DNA from: Trichaptum fuscoviolaceum
Taxonomy: Eukaryota; Basidiomycota; Agaricomycetes; Hymenochaetales; Trichaptaceae
Assembly (NCBI GenBank): GCA_910574455.1
Contig: CAJSYZ010000008.1
Location: 4,094,707 to 4,158,706 of the forward strand
Direction of reading: 5' to 3'
DNA: 64,000 bases
A program made the position numbers and the translations under genes. Shown here in pieces: positions 45,216-57,666 of the stretch. Position 1 is the first letter of the stretch; each line of letters starts with the position of its first letter. The notes under the pieces were generated by a model. The model did not search any database. It had not been told where the DNA came from and was given only the letters and a program-made list of their open reading frames with translations.

Positions 45216-46829
45216 CTTCGTTTTTTATGTTCTGTCGTCTTCTCCTTCTCTCTTGCTCTTGCACTGTACGAGGCGTCGGAGTGGAAGTCGCCTTCGGTCT
45301 GAAAGTGCAAGTAAGGCCCTTGATTCGCTGTATGCACTATATCTGCAAGTCCGAGCGGAAACCGGATGGATCACACTTCGCTACTTATAACCAACTCCTC
45401 CGGCGCCTACTAATCCTAATTCAATGCCCGCCAGGCGCCTATCGGACGTTCGACGGTGAACTGAGCTCGACGGGGACGACGTGGAGTTCGTTAAAAAGAC
45501 GAATGCCGTCTCTTCAAGTCGACAGGGAGTAAGGTAGAGCAAGCTTTTGGGGGGTCGTAAGCCTGCAGAGCAAGAACGGTATCAGTTATGCGATGAGGAC
45601 GAGTGAAAGCAAGGTAAGGCACCAACCCCAAGCTCAGACTCACCGCTCAGGTTTGTCAGAAGCAAATCCTAGATCCAACGTCCAACATTGCATTGTGCTC
45701 TGCCTTTCAGCACCCCAATCTCCTATCGACGACCGTGAAGCCATCGACATCGGCACAGTATCCCGTCGCTATCGATAGAGCTCGATGAAGACATGCGTTC
45801 TGCACGCGCCATACGCTTGAACCTTGAGTTTTCGAACATTATGGACCGCTGTGACTTGGGCAGTTGTTGGTTTGATGGCCTTGTGACTGTCGAGGTGAGG
45901 TGAGACGTAGGGAAGGGAGAGAAAGACGAAAGTGGGACTAGCCAGGGGCAACTTGAACGTCGCGCACCAGCGCTTATTGCCCTCAGGCTGGCCAGATGCC
46001 CGGGCCGTTCGAGTCGCCATCCTTTTTCTCTTCAACCTTCATGAGCTTCCGGTTCATAACACAGCATACCATGGCTACTCGCTGAAGAATTCCGCTGCTG
46101 CATATACTGTGCTATCGAATAAAACGGTTCAAAGAGAAGAAAGTCACAACAGCAAAAGGTAACGATATTCATTGACTGACTGGTCTATCACTGTTTCTTG
46201 AGTTTTCGACCAGTAAATGATACAATGCACACGTACGTACTGAAGACAGCCATCTTTGACAGAAGACTTACGTCTACGTTAGACATTGCAATACTCGTTT
46301 TTTATCATAGGAGTTCCAGCATACGACCACCGTCGACCGCTTCCCTCGATCCCCATTCGCCTTTTATCTTCGTCTCGCTCATCAATCTACCACCCTTTCC
46401 TCCATTTTCTATATGAAATGCCCGTGAGCGACCCAACTCACCTTTGCTTCTCCAGGGCGAAGATTAGCGTTCAGACGCTTCTATGTCATAGATCCAGAAA
46501 CCGTACTTGTATATTCAAGGAACCCCCACCGCGTTACTGAAAGGACCTGAAGGATGTTGAGGTGCGGTGAATGATGGCTCGACCAAAACAAGTAGGCCGT
46601 CTGTTGACTAAAGTACCTCTATAACAGAACCCAGGGCTGCACGTTGCATGTCTTTAACTGTCAAATAAGTTCGCTAGCATTCCGTGATATATGCTTTTTG
46701 TCCTGAATGAAGTTCTAACCTATACAATGTGCAATATTACAGATCTAGATGTATGAGTCTATCTTACAGTCATGCACGTCAACTCCGCTAGCAGAGATGA
46801 TGAAAACAAGAATTCCAGATCCCAGCTTT
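45216..46829. other. Intergenic, B1 to B2
   Basis: Nothing recognisable. Several short open frames without conserved features. Confidence 0.4.
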
Positions 46830-47511
46830 CTATCGATGCATGCTACTGAGTCTCCTACGCTGATCATCAATCCACGCGTATAAAGTACCATCGCCCTAGT
46901 GAGTTAATATGTGAGTGCTTGTCCTCTCCTATACATTTCACGGTGAACCAACTGCTTACCTCAAGGCTCGCAATGGCGTCGCGAACGACATCCTCTCTCA
47001 AAAGCCTTGCTCTAACTGTCTTGTGCAGGATGGACCTGATCCAATCCTGACAATTCCACATCTCGTTCGGTCCAGGGTATCTGACCTGCTCTGCAGCAGC
47101 GATCGCCTCCAGGGCCTGTCTCTGTCTAAGCGAGAGCGTGCCAATCTTGATCCACAACGCCGTCGCCTCTATTCCGTCCGTCAGGCTCTTCGTCGTCGGG
47201 CCCCAGTTCGTGTAGACGCGCGGGTACACGCCCATCACCTGCTTGCTCTCTGTGTCCTGGCTCTCGACGCGGACTTCGATGACGCGGAAGAACGGGCCCC
47301 AGCTGTCGTCGCACACGTGCCATCGGATAAGCCAGTGCAGACCCCGCCGCGGACGGGGAATGTCTGTGACTCTGTCGGGGAAGTAGTGCACGGCCCCGAG
47401 CTCGACGGCGAGAGGCCTGTCGACATCGTCTTCGTACCGACTGTTGGGCGCGCACATCCAGGCGAGCTGGCCGAGGGCTTTGTTCTCGTTCCTCTTCCCT
47501 AGACGCGACAT
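46830..47511 (-). CDS. B2: NCQDW-family protein (205 aa)
   Basis: Two exons, 46960-47511 and 46830-46895 (GDGTLYAWIDDQRRRLSS..), with the intron at the same place and phase as in B1, B3 and B4. Landmarks: LGAVHYFP, HWLIRW (His59), RVYTNWGP (99-105), LSLRQRQALE and WNCQDWIRSIL (Cys154). The N-terminal FGRxPGM motif of the others is replaced here by LGQLAWM. No signal peptide or membrane segment, so probably cytosolic. Putative papain-like fold, unproven. Confidence 0.8.
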
Positions 47512-48472
47512 AGTCCCAACGACGATGATGGGAAGGATAGATCAAGAGGGAGGTGCGCTTTATGTGTGTTGAAAGTTGTGGTCAGTGATTTGTTATTGCG
47601 TCTCAGCTATGCGAGTTGTACACGTATATACCAACTTGTGGTTTTGCGCAGAATCAATTGTGATCAGTTTATGGAAATACTTGGAGGTAAGTACAATGAC
47701 ATTCGTCTCGACTATTCAATATCCTTCAAGAAGCTCTCTATCGCCTATTTCTCAAGTTTGTAAGGAAGTCTGCCGACACCTTTCCTTGCGAGCCCGTTCC
47801 CATTGCTCAATATTTCTTTCAATTCCTCGCCTCGAATTCGATTGACCAATACCGTAGTCTTCTTCAATACAATTGGACATGAACTAGACCTTGCCACCAT
47901 CACATAAAGGAGCAATAGCTGATGTGACTTGACTCTATCCACTTGGGCAAAACCAAGTAGGGTATTATTCACAACTTAAATTGAACTATTACATCTTCCA
48001 TAATTCTCCCCTTCCAAGGCTATCGATGCAAGTAGAAGTTTGGTTCTTATCCTCTGAGTAACTGGCTGACCGCATGTTGCCAATGCATTTCCTGTGTGAT
48101 CAAGTTGCGCACCTTCAAGCCGACTAAGTACAACTTGAAGTATCTGTCCCCAAAGCTTGCAGAATCAAATACTCAGCAGAGGTTCTTAGACTATCTCCAG
48201 ATAAGTGTGTTTCTTCTCATCAGCACAAACGAGCTCCTGAATGCCAGAGACGATTGTCACGGTTGTGGAAAGGAGAATGCGCGTGGGAATTTTTCTCATT
48301 GGCACGCCGGCAGCCTGAGACAGCCATACGTCAAAGGCTTATTTTTTCGTCTTCAACCATGGTCAATTCTGTAGCGACACTGGCAGTTCGATACTGAATA
48401 TCTTGGCTCGTTAAAACAAAAAAGCATCCTATCGCTCAGGATAAAAGAGAAATCAAGGAAAGTCTGCACCAG
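47512..48472. other. Intergenic, B2 to B3
   Basis: No gene supported. Confidence 0.4.
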
Positions 48473-49132
48473 TCAGTACTGCCCTTTCTGAGCTAGCCAC
48501 ACGTTCAGGGAATCCTCGCTCTGAAGAGTGAGCAACGTGTGAGTGACTATATGTATTTCGATGGAGTAAAAACTTACAGATAGTTCATTGAAAGCGGTTG
48601 TGACGCTATTCTCCCTAAGCAGACCTGCATCCACAGCTTTCTTCAACACCGACCTTACCCACGACTGGCAATTCCACTCCCCATTGGGTTCCTCCACTGT
48701 CTCAGCTCTTGCAATCTCTTCAAGAGCCCTTCGTTCTTGAAGAGAAAGTCGTGCGAGCGGAACTCTAAATGCATACTGCATCTCTGCATCCGTCACGCTC
48801 TTCGTGTGCGGACCCCAGTTCGTGTAGACCGCTTTGAACGATTCCCGCCCGGAGGCGTCTGTGCTGAAGTATCGCTCGGTGATGATCTGGAGGAGACGGT
48901 AACACGGGACGTTGAATTTGTCGCCCAGATGCCAGAGGATGACCCAGTGCACGTGGTTGCGAGGGAGAGGCTTAGCGTTTTCCCGGGGATAATAGTCCAT
49001 TCCGGCTAGCTGCACCTCCAGCACTTCGTCTTTCGTGTCGTCGAAGAGGTCGACAACGCGGTACATTCCGGGAAGCCTGCCGAACTTGCGCTCCTGCTCC
49101 TCCGAGTCGAAAGTCTCTTTGGATTGTGACAT
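48473..49132 (-). CDS. B3: NCQSW-family protein (200 aa)
   Basis: Exons 48578-49132 and 48473-48520 (SEDSLNVWLAQKGQY) join in phase 0 at GTAAGT..TTCAG. Landmarks: FGRLPGM (18-24), VVDLFDDTKDE, MDYYP, HWVILW (His62), LLQIITERYFS, VYTNWGP (102-108), LSLQERRALE and WNCQSWVRSVL (Cys155). It is close to B4 through the shared DLFDDTK and TNWGPHTK segments. Putative catalytic His and Cys are both present. Confidence 0.8.
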   Translation of the reverse strand: MSQSKETFDSEEQERKFGRLPGMYRVVDLFDDTKDEVLEVQLAGMDYYPRENAKPLPRNHVHWVILWHLGDKFNVPCYRLLQIITERYFSTDASGRESFKAVYTNWGPHTKSVTDAEMQYAFRVPLARLSLQERRALEEIARAETVEEPNGEWNCQSWVRSVLKKAVDAGLLRENSVTTAFNELSVSFYSIEIHIVTHTLLTLQSEDSLNVWLAQKGQY

Positions 49133-49609
49133 TGTTTTGTGCTCACTTCCCGGTGAGAGAGGGAGAGTGAGTTGTACTAGGCGGCGGATCGGGGATCACA
49201 AGCTTGAAGGGTGGATTTAAATCTTTCCGACTACTAGAAGAGGTCTACGCACTAAAATCAGTGGACGCTAGATTGCAATCGGCGTGGTCCGACTGATGGG
49301 GATCAGCTCTCAAGACGTACTGCGATTGGCATAGACCATTGCCTTATGTGGTATGCCGATCGAGATCAGAAAATGATTTCATGAATAGCATCCATTAAAC
49401 ATCACTTGTAAAGAAAGCAACCAGGATTGAGGGGGATAAGATAAACTTCGTATGGTCTACTACATGTGCGTAATCATACTACTACTTGATTTCAAATCGT
49501 CTTTCTCACTATCTCATCGCACGGTATACAGTCTAATGAAACGTTAACAAAATCTGGTTAAACGCGAACTTTGGAAAGACGCGTCCAGTCACAAATGTCT
49601 GCTATCGAT
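49133..49609. other. Intergenic, B3 to B4
   Basis: No gene supported. Confidence 0.4.
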
Positions 49610-50299
49610 TTATGGATTTCTATTGGTGAGTTCTGGAATCTCTGCATTAAGTGTTGCTTCACTCTGACAAGCTCATGTGTAAGTATGGTCGTGTTATGTG
49701 GCAACATCAAATTAGCGATAACTTACAGAGAGCATAGTTATGGCATTGGTGATAACACGTGGATTAAAATACCCCGCACTAATAGCTTGGGACAGAACTG
49801 CCTTGACCCAGTGTTGGCTGTTCCACGTGCCATTTGGTGCTTGAACAGGCTCGTTTGCAGCGATGAATTCCAATTCCCGCCTCCGCTCAAGGGAAAGTCT
49901 GCCAATCTTTACCCACAGGGAACTATCACACGTCTCGTCAGTCAATTGCTTAGTATGCGGGCCCCAATTAGTGTAAATCTTGTTCTCGACCTCGCGCCCA
50001 TAATTGTCTTTGGTAAAGTGTGTCTCGGTGACGACATGAAGGAGCCGAAAACAAGGAACGTTCTGCCACATGCCGAGGTACCACGCTATAGCCCAGTGTA
50101 AATCGCATCTCGCGAAAATGCGCTTGAGATTACTCGGAAAATACTCTATGGCAACTATGTGAATGTCTAGCTTCTCGTTCTTCGTGTCGTCAAAAAGGTC
50201 AATGATACGACTCATGCCGGGCATTCTGCCGAATCTGTGCTCTCGCGCCAGAACCTCCTCAGGTGTAAGGGACATACTAGGAGATCTTGTTGAAAGCAT
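49610..50299 (-). CDS. B4: family member with Cys-to-Ser change (208 aa)
   Basis: Exons 49727-50299 and 49610-49663 (SEATLNAEIPELTNRNP) join in phase 0. Landmarks: FGRMPGM (23-29), IIDLFDDTKNE, IEYFP, HWAIAW (His68), LLHVVTETHF, IYTNWGP (108-114), LSLERRRELE, and WNSQHWVKAVL, where the family Cys is Ser161 (AGC instead of TGC). If the Cys is a nucleophile, this copy should be catalytically dead or changed. The second exon lacks the Trp found in B1-B3. A second ATG (MSLTPEE, 24 bp in) is an equally good start. Confidence 0.78.
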
Positions 50300-51343
50300 G
50301 TGGGAAGTATGATTGTATCGTAAGAATTCAAGGGAAAGGATGTTGCAAACACACCACCTCGGAAAGGCTGGCTTTTATATGTTTCCCCCCTGTGCCGAGC
50401 CACCAAAACTGCAAAGTTCATCTGTCCGCGTTTGGTCAAAGAATCCTAGGACACCCTATACAAGATGATACACAGCATCGTGCTATGCTTCATACCTTTA
50501 TTGCCGCCGCCTAAACTTGCTATTAGGCGACTTAGGAGGCATACCGGCGAGGTATCAGTCATGTATCACCCTTTCTCTAACGTCGGAAAAGATGATCCTA
50601 TCCATTTATACCTTCTGTCCGTCATAGGGGCTTTTCTAATGGACCATATTCGCATAAAGCTCAGGTACAATTTGTTGCCACGTAATTTGTGGAGGGCTGG
50701 CTTATGACCATTGCTCATGTTCACAAGCTTGGATCTTTATCTATCGCAAGCGCACAGACGACCCAAGCTAATCAACGCTCTGTTTAACAACTCAAACCAT
50801 GTATAACAGCATACAATTAATTCAGTCCAAGCATCAGTAGATCTCTTGAAGAGATGTACTTCGGTCGTTATGATTACTAATATGACTATCCTTTCTCCGG
50901 CGAAATCCTTATAAGCTCTCGTGTCGCGGCCACTTCAACGTTGAAGAACAAAGAGATTGCTGCTTTAGAGTCGTAATAAGTTAGTACTAGTAGTAACCCG
51001 GCCCTACTAGTAAGCTTTCTGAATTTCAGTCCATGGGGCGCCACTTATTCGCCACTTCTTTGGCCGTTCTCTTCGAGTGAAGTTCATCGTCGACAAATTG
51101 CATCCCCAGGCTCCAACTTCTGAATAATGGAGCTTCACCGATATTAGTACAGGACTTGATGCCAACTTCATCCGAAGAGCTCACAGACTAGTGCTTCACA
51201 TTACATGTCGAATTTTATTCCTCCCCTTGGGATAAAGTATACTATTGGTCACATGTATTTCATACAAAGTATTGTTACAACACATAACTATCAACAATCG
51301 CTTCAGCACGCTGGGCATTGTATACCAACTCGTTTTAGTACAA
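50300..51343. other. Intergenic, B4 to urease
   Basis: No gene supported. Confidence 0.4.
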
Positions 51344-54300
51344 TCAGAATAGATTATAGTTTCTTGTAAGCGGAAGCTTCGTTGCTGGTTCAACGTCCAT
51401 GAGCCTGTCGTCTGCAGTGACAGTGAATGTTTCTGGGTCGACTTTCATTTTAGGCATATACGCGTTTAACTTCATATCCGTCTTCTTCAAGTCCTTGCAG
51501 TTTTTCACCGCGACAGCAGATTTCTTCAATTCATACGAATCGATCGTTCCCGAAGTGATGGAGATCTCTGAAACAAAGAAGACCGAGTTGTGAGCAGCCG
51601 ACAGCGGTAAGGAGCCCCACATAGGACGGCCGAAATAGGGTTGGATAGTTGGAATGGATGCGTTGGCGTCTCCCATCTGCAGGTACAATCAGTGAGCATA
51701 TCATATCGACTTCTAAGAATACGGAGACTCACCTGCGCCCAAGCAATGACACCGGACTTGAGGACAAATTCAGGCTTTGAGCCAAAGTTTTCCGGCTTCC
51801 AGAATACCAGGTCGGCCAATTTGCCAACGGCGATATCTCCAACTGCATGCGAAATTCCATGCGTGATGGCCCTTTCGAAAGAGTAAATCAATCTCGTAGG
51901 AAGAGCACCAGAGCGAACTGTAAAGCTTACGGATTGATGGTGTACTTCGCGATGTACCTCTTCACTCGGCCGTTGTCCTTTCCATCTTCGTCTGCAAACT
52001 CCTTCAGGGGACCGAACACCTCTCGCATTTTACTTGCGGTACGCCACGTCCGACTGGCTACCTCACCAACACGACCCATGGCTTGTGAATCTGAAGAGAT
52101 CATGGATATAGCGCCCAAATCGTGCATAACGTCCTCCGCTGCGATGGTTTCCGCACGAATGCGAGATTCTGCGAAGGCCAAGTCCTCTGGGATTGACTTG
52201 TCCAAGTGATGGCACACCATGAGCATCTACAGTAACAGACGTTAGAAATTGAATACGGCAGTGAGGGAGGTTATTCTTACATCAAGGTGTTCGTCCAACG
52301 TGTTTTTCGTGAATGGTCTAGTCGGATTCGTCGAGGATGGCAAAACGTTTTCTTGTTCGCAAACGACGATGATATCTGGAGCGTGTCCTCCGCCTTCAGG
52401 AACGATGAAACTCAAGCCATCAGATTTGCGCCTATGAAGTCTGAACTCAAATGTATACCTGCGCCCTCAGTATGGTAGGTATGTATGGTGCGACCCTCGA
52501 ACGCAGCAATAGTGCCTTGGAGTAAGGGATGAGCACAGAGACTGAGAGGAAAGTCAGATGCGCTTACTCTCCACAAACCCACTTTCGTTAAGTGTGTCTG
52601 TGTGAATGTTAACCTGGAGAATGTTTAACCGTAGTTTTCCGTGGATGAGTGGTTAAACCGCACCTGCACGTCGTACTTATATCCAACATCAAGGCAATTT
52701 CTGATGACAGCGGGAGTTGAGCCCCAATCCTGAGTTGCATACCTTAAGCAATCATCGACCCAGGTCTAGAATATCCTCACCTCATGAAGTTTCAAACCAG
52801 CCGCACCTGCCTTCACGATCTCCTCCAAGGCTTTCGGACCTGCGTCATTACCCTTGCCTGTGATAGCAAAATTCATCGGCAGCCCATCCATGGCGGACAT
52901 CATCATCTTCATGTCCCGAGGACTCGGGGTACAAGTCGTTGCGTTTGTCCCAGCACTTGGACCCGTCCCTCCACCAATCATCGTTGTTGTCCCCGCCGCT
53001 AGCGCCTCGGTGACTTGTTGAGGGCAAATGAAGTGCACATGAGCGTCGATTGTGCCCGCCGTCACAATGAGTTTCTCGCCCGCGATGACCTCCGTGCTTG
53101 ACCCGATGACGAGGTCAGGATGGACACCGTCCATGACATCCGGATTTCCGGCCTTACCGATGCCCCGGATAAGACCACCCTTCACCCCAATGTCCGCTTT
53201 GTAGATTCCAGACCAATCAACAATCAGAGCGTTCGTGATGACCAGGTCGAGAGTCTGGGACGTAGGTCGGTTTGTGGCTTGACCCATGCCCTCTCGGATG
53301 CTTTTACCTGAAAGAAGTTAGAGAAGGGCAATATCAATCGCAGACACGTACTCACCTCCTCCAAATTTGACTTCGTCTCCATAGACAGTCTTGAGAGTAA
53401 TAAGCTTTTAGCCATGAAGAGGGGTGGGTTGCTCACAAAGTCCTTTTCAACCTCAATCCAAAGCGCTGTGTCACCTAATCGCACCCGGTCTCCCGTCGTT
53501 GGTCCGAACATCGAAACATAGGCCTCCCTTGCGAGAGTCGTGTCGTATGAGACCTGAAGGGCCCCTGGTTCTGGTACGTGTCCATAGTCTTTACCGACGA
53601 GGGAGTTCACGATCTCATTGGCCTTGCTCGGGTCGAAGACACCAGTTGCTAGAGAATTTCCACCTGAGATATATTTCCTGCCACCGATCTCGACAAGCGT
53701 GACAGACTTGGTGTCCCCCGGTTCAAAGCGAATCGCCGTTCCGGAAGCAATGTCAAGCCGTTTTCCATATGCTTTAGCTCTGTCAAAGCGCAGCCTGGGA
53801 TTGACTTCGATGAAATGATAATGAGAACCAATCTGCGGAGTTCACATCAGTCTTCCTGACCCCGATACCAAAAGCAAAATGATTTACGCACTTGAACCGG
53901 TCTGTCGCCATCATTAGTGACCTTCAGCTGAACGCGATTCCTTCCACTATTGATGGTAATCCTCTTCTTCTTCTCAATTATAATTGCACCAGGTGCGTTC
54001 TCTCTATCATAGACAGAAGACTCCTCCTCCGGAAAGAGATCTGGGGATGGTATGGGTAGGAACGAACCATAAAGCGCGTTATGCAGGTTTCCGGTTGTCG
54101 TGCAAATGGGATCGTGAACGGTGACCAGGAAAACACTTCGTATGGACCGTCATTCAACGTAAATGACTGATAGGTTATAACAATGACTTACCCATCGGGG
54201 AACGTCCCTTCCACTTGGATTTCGTGTAGCAGTGGGACCACAGAGGGAAGCACATGCCGCCTCCCCAACATTTCTTTCCCAAGCTGCATCAACTCAGCGA

Positions 54301-54509
54301 CCGAATGCCTTCCATCTCGGATGAATTCCTGAAGCTGGGAGGCGATAAGCGCAATGGCCTCTGTCTTGTTGAGCTTGAGGCCACGGGCGAGACGTTTTTG
54401 AGCAAGAAACCCTGCCTTGAGCGGAATTAGACATTAGCACGTCAAAAGGTTTGGGATGCAGAACCTGATGCAGGAGAAGTTTATCGTGTTCTCGTGGCAA
54501 TAGCTTCAT
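51344..54509 (-). CDS. ure1: Urease
   Basis: Cytosolic nickel enzyme that hydrolyses urea to ammonia and carbamate. Thirteen exons read in order as the fused gamma-beta-alpha chain of fungal ureases: [87 protein letters not shown]. Active-site parts are present: AHVHF (two Ni ligands), GLKLHEDWG (the Lys to be carbamylated), NIHTDTLNE and HTEGAGGGHAPD (Ni-ligand and substrate His), the flap MVCHHL, and NTLDEHLDM. The end is LTRNYNLF. The first ATG giving MKLLP was preferred to an upstream TTG. Accessory proteins for nickel loading are not in the window. All junctions checked keep frame, so the gene is likely functional. Confidence 0.95.
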
Positions 54510-55938
54510 CTTGCCAGGCTGGTGGGTGTTGAAGCTCAAGATAGCACAGCGAGTCGTTTACGATAAGCAGCTGGTTGCCATATCAGTTCGTCCCTGCCGG
54601 TCAGAGTCTACGGCCAGACCGAGGCTCATACTATTTCGACCGCTGTCTTCATCTTTCGACACGCATCGCTAAGCCTATGTATCGTTTATCCAAGGAAGAC
54701 GACTCTAGGAGTCACGAAAAAGCGTCTAATAACAGCATAGCCTGCAAAAATGTTCGGTTGTAGCTTCACGGGCGCTTTTCGGAAGTTCTGCTTGGGCCCT
54801 ACTACGAAAGCAGCTGTGTGCATCGTTGTAGTCCTCGAGGAGTATCGGTTCTGGACACTATGCTTCTGTGAGTCTCATATATATCTCTAAACGACAGTGG
54901 ATGAAGTTCCAAAAAGTTATAGGTACCTGCCTGTCCTCAATCCAACCTCTTGGGCAGGTCAAAGGCAAGGCTTCCTTAGGTTGCAATGATGGACTAACAC
55001 CTGAGCTCTTTGGTTGCATTAGACTTTACAGACCCTCCGATTATCTTGATATGCTCTCCTCTCCGATCTCCAAACAAATCCTTCGGTCGCATCTAACGTT
55101 CTCGACGACTCTGTCTTTATGTGCACCGCTGGCCTAACATCTATCTTGGTTAGCGCTCCAAGCTCGTGGATGAAAATCCGCACCTATCACGGAGATGCTA
55201 CGGTGTATAATATGGACCGTAATATGCTTCAAACCCACTTCTTGCCATCGTCTCGTGCGATTAAAAGACGAGTTTCGCTCTGGCCATAGTGCTTCAGGCA
55301 AACCTGAGGACCATTAGCATGAGAACTTGACTCTCTTCTCTACGGAACAGAAGCTTCTCAGGAATCAGAAACAAATACCTATAACCGTACAGCGTACGCG
55401 CTGGTCGAATCGGAGAAAGCATATTGGGCACACCTTCATAGATGTTTCTACTTCGCATCTCTTGGTTAGTCGGTATGTCTCTAAGTCATGACGACTCTCG
55501 CATGCACTTGTGACAATTTTCTTTGAGATACAACCACACAGACTGCTGCCAGTGAAGGTCAGAAGACAAAAATCAATTTCGCTAAGAATATCAGCACTAA
55601 ATCCGAAGAAGATTGGTGAGTAACCTCCATCTACAGCGCGTTGGTTGTGCAAACTGACGCGCACAAAGAGATCCACTTATTTGTTTGGTTCTGTGGTACG
55701 TGGTTCTGGCTGGTGATACATAAACTCAACCAAGGTCACTGTCGCCTGATTCCTTACGTCCGCCATCGTGACATCTCTGGAGCAGGTATGGATCAAGGTA
55801 GCAATGTCGGTTCGGCGACTAGGTCGCTATCACTTTATGTCAATAAGCCCGCCATGATGAAAGAGTATTCGGTGTGTATAATTGACACGTTTGAGAGATT
55901 CTATGCTAAAATCGACTTTCTAGGATGTCTACGGCCGA
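54510..55938. other. Intergenic, urease to Gln/Pro-rich gene 3
   Basis: Divergent promoter region. No gene supported. A 5' exon of the next gene could lie here, because the frame is closed by TAG in a TTTCTAG acceptor-like context just before 55924. Confidence 0.4.
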
Positions 55939-57666
55939 ATGGCAGGATCAAGACCTATGTCGTACGAGGAATTTGAGGCCCGAATCGTAGCAATTGCACA
56001 TCAAGACCTAGAGATGTGTGCGGTTTTCATCGTGAAGGAAATGATCTTCTTTACTATTCATCCAGAACCGGTTGCTCAAGGGGCACTTCCGCTGGTGCCC
56101 CATCCTGCCGTGCTCGAGCAGCAAGCCGCATTGCCTGGCGGTCGACTGCCCCTTCAACCGACCTTCCCGCAGGCTGCATTGAATGTCCACCACACGCCTC
56201 TTCGAACCATCGAGCCCACCACATCGGTAGAAAGCGCAGGAGTTCAGGACCAAAACCTCCCACCTCATTCCCAAGTTGATGGTGCAGAGAAGGCGCAAGC
56301 TTCTTCAGAAGCACCGAAGCCCGAGACACGTCAATGGAATATAAGCGCCATGGAAGAACTTATGAAGTCGGGGTACAACACGGACAGCCGTCATCAGTAC
56401 ATCGTTACTAGGGCCACAAAGCAGACGGTACAAAGGCAGCGGCGGCCCACCACTCGGGTGCCACAGCAGTCGAATGTGGCTCACCAGGATCGCTCAAAAC
56501 AACCGCAAGTCTCTTTGACGCAAGCACCTTACCATCCACACGCCAACGATACTCAAGTGTTCGCGATGTCCAACCCTCAAAGACCCGGGCGTATGCCCAA
56601 CTCTCGAGTTCAGCCTCCGCGTGATGCAAACCATGGGGTCGCTCCTCAGCAGCAGGCTCCGATGCCTGCAGCGCAGCCTCAGTCGGAGTCTGTGCACGGA
56701 TCAAAGGCGCAGCCCTCGCAGCCTCGAACACGGGGGAAAGGCAAGAGAAAGCTGGGAGAAGCTAACTTAAATGTTGACGACAACACAGTTAAGACCGTGG
56801 CCAAACGGACAAAGCAGTCTAGATCCAACCCGACGCCTCCCACGAGCGAACCTGCTACGAAAGACGAAGTGAAGACGAACGTCAAGTCGCAGTCCATTCC
56901 GAGCTTCGCGGGGCCTCCCGCTCGTGTCGATCAGGTCCTTGCATTGGCGCCCCAGGTTACAGCGACTGTGCCGACGCAGAACACGCCGGCTCACCATCCT
57001 TCAGGACAAAGCGGAAGCTTCAATGCCAACATCTACGGACAACAGGAGAAGACTGTACGAGCACCTAACAAGCCCATCACGGTGAATCCTGCATTGCTTC
57101 AACCTCCGAGTTATCCAAGCCCAATCATGGCCTCAGACATCGACATTCTCAGGCAGGGCGAGACACATATGCCGGCGACTGCTACACCGGACACAGTGGC
57201 GAATTCGCAGCACGTGGCCAAGTCGTCTGTGACTTCGATCATCCCACGTTCAGTTCCTGCCGGGAGTGGTCTGTTGTCAGCTCCCAAGGCTTCAGCTCAG
57301 CCCACGCCAGTATCTTTCAATGCCATTCCTGATGAAATGAACGATACCCTTGAAAGCCTGTCCACCGAAGAACACTCAGATATTCCAGGGGACAATGTGG
57401 CACCTCCCGCAATTGCAAGTACCGAACAGAGCACCGCGGCGCCTAATCCGACTGCAAACACGCTAGGTGCGCCTGCCTCGGGCGCTACCGCGACGTCGAC
57501 GATACCGAGCTCGGGTTCAGATACACAAAGAAATTGGATGGCAGAAGCCCTTCAAGATACGACTTACCCAGTCAATGACGAACTTCTTTACTATTGCAAT
57601 TTCTCGGATCCGTTTGGTGAACAGTTCGAGATTCGAGACGAGGACTTTGACTTTTTTGATCTTTGA
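55939..57666 (+). CDS. Gln/Pro-rich protein 3, diverged paralogue (575 aa or more)
   Basis: Single visible exon from ATG 55939. Its N-terminus (MSYEEFEARIVAIAHQDLEM) is unlike the block copies, but the rest shares their order of motifs: VQDQN (about residue 102), RGKGKRK (about 266) followed by AKRTK, ASDIDILRQGE (block copies ASDLDFLGQQE), STEEHSD, and an acidic end NDELLYYCNFSDPFGEQ (block copies LLEELYSNDDPLGYVQ). The SUMO-interaction-like IIDLTSD found beside the basic cluster in the other two is missing. It lies on the opposite strand and outside the duplicated blocks, so it is an older relative. Function unknown; a nuclear role is suggested by the basic cluster and acidic C-terminus. 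Confidence 0.78.
   Translation: MAGSRPMSYEEFEARIVAIAHQDLEMCAVFIVKEMIFFTIHPEPVAQGALPLVPHPAVLEQQAALPGGRLPLQPTFPQAALNVHHTPLRTIEPTTSVESAGVQDQNLPPHSQVDGAEKAQASSEAPKPETRQWNISAMEELMKSGYNTDSRHQYIVTRATKQTVQRQRRPTTRVPQQSNVAHQDRSKQPQVSLTQAPYHPHANDTQVFAMSNPQRPGRMPNSRVQPPRDANHGVAPQQQAPMPAAQPQSESVHGSKAQPSQPRTRGKGKRKLGEANLNVDDNTVKTVAKRTKQSRSNPTPPTSEPATKDEVKTNVKSQSIPSFAGPPARVDQVLALAPQVTATVPTQNTPAHHPSGQSGSFNANIYGQQEKTVRAPNKPITVNPALLQPPSYPSPIMASDIDILRQGETHMPATATPDTVANSQHVAKSSVTSIIPRSVPAGSGLLSAPKASAQPTPVSFNAIPDEMNDTLESLSTEEHSDIPGDNVAPPAIASTEQSTAAPNPTANTLGAPASGATATSTIPSSGSDTQRNWMAEALQDTTYPVNDELLYYCNFSDPFGEQFEIRDEDFDFFDL

Noticed and set aside
54509..54539. Upstream TTG start for urease
   Set aside because: Non-ATG; the following ATG gives the MKLLPRE start normal for fungal ureases.
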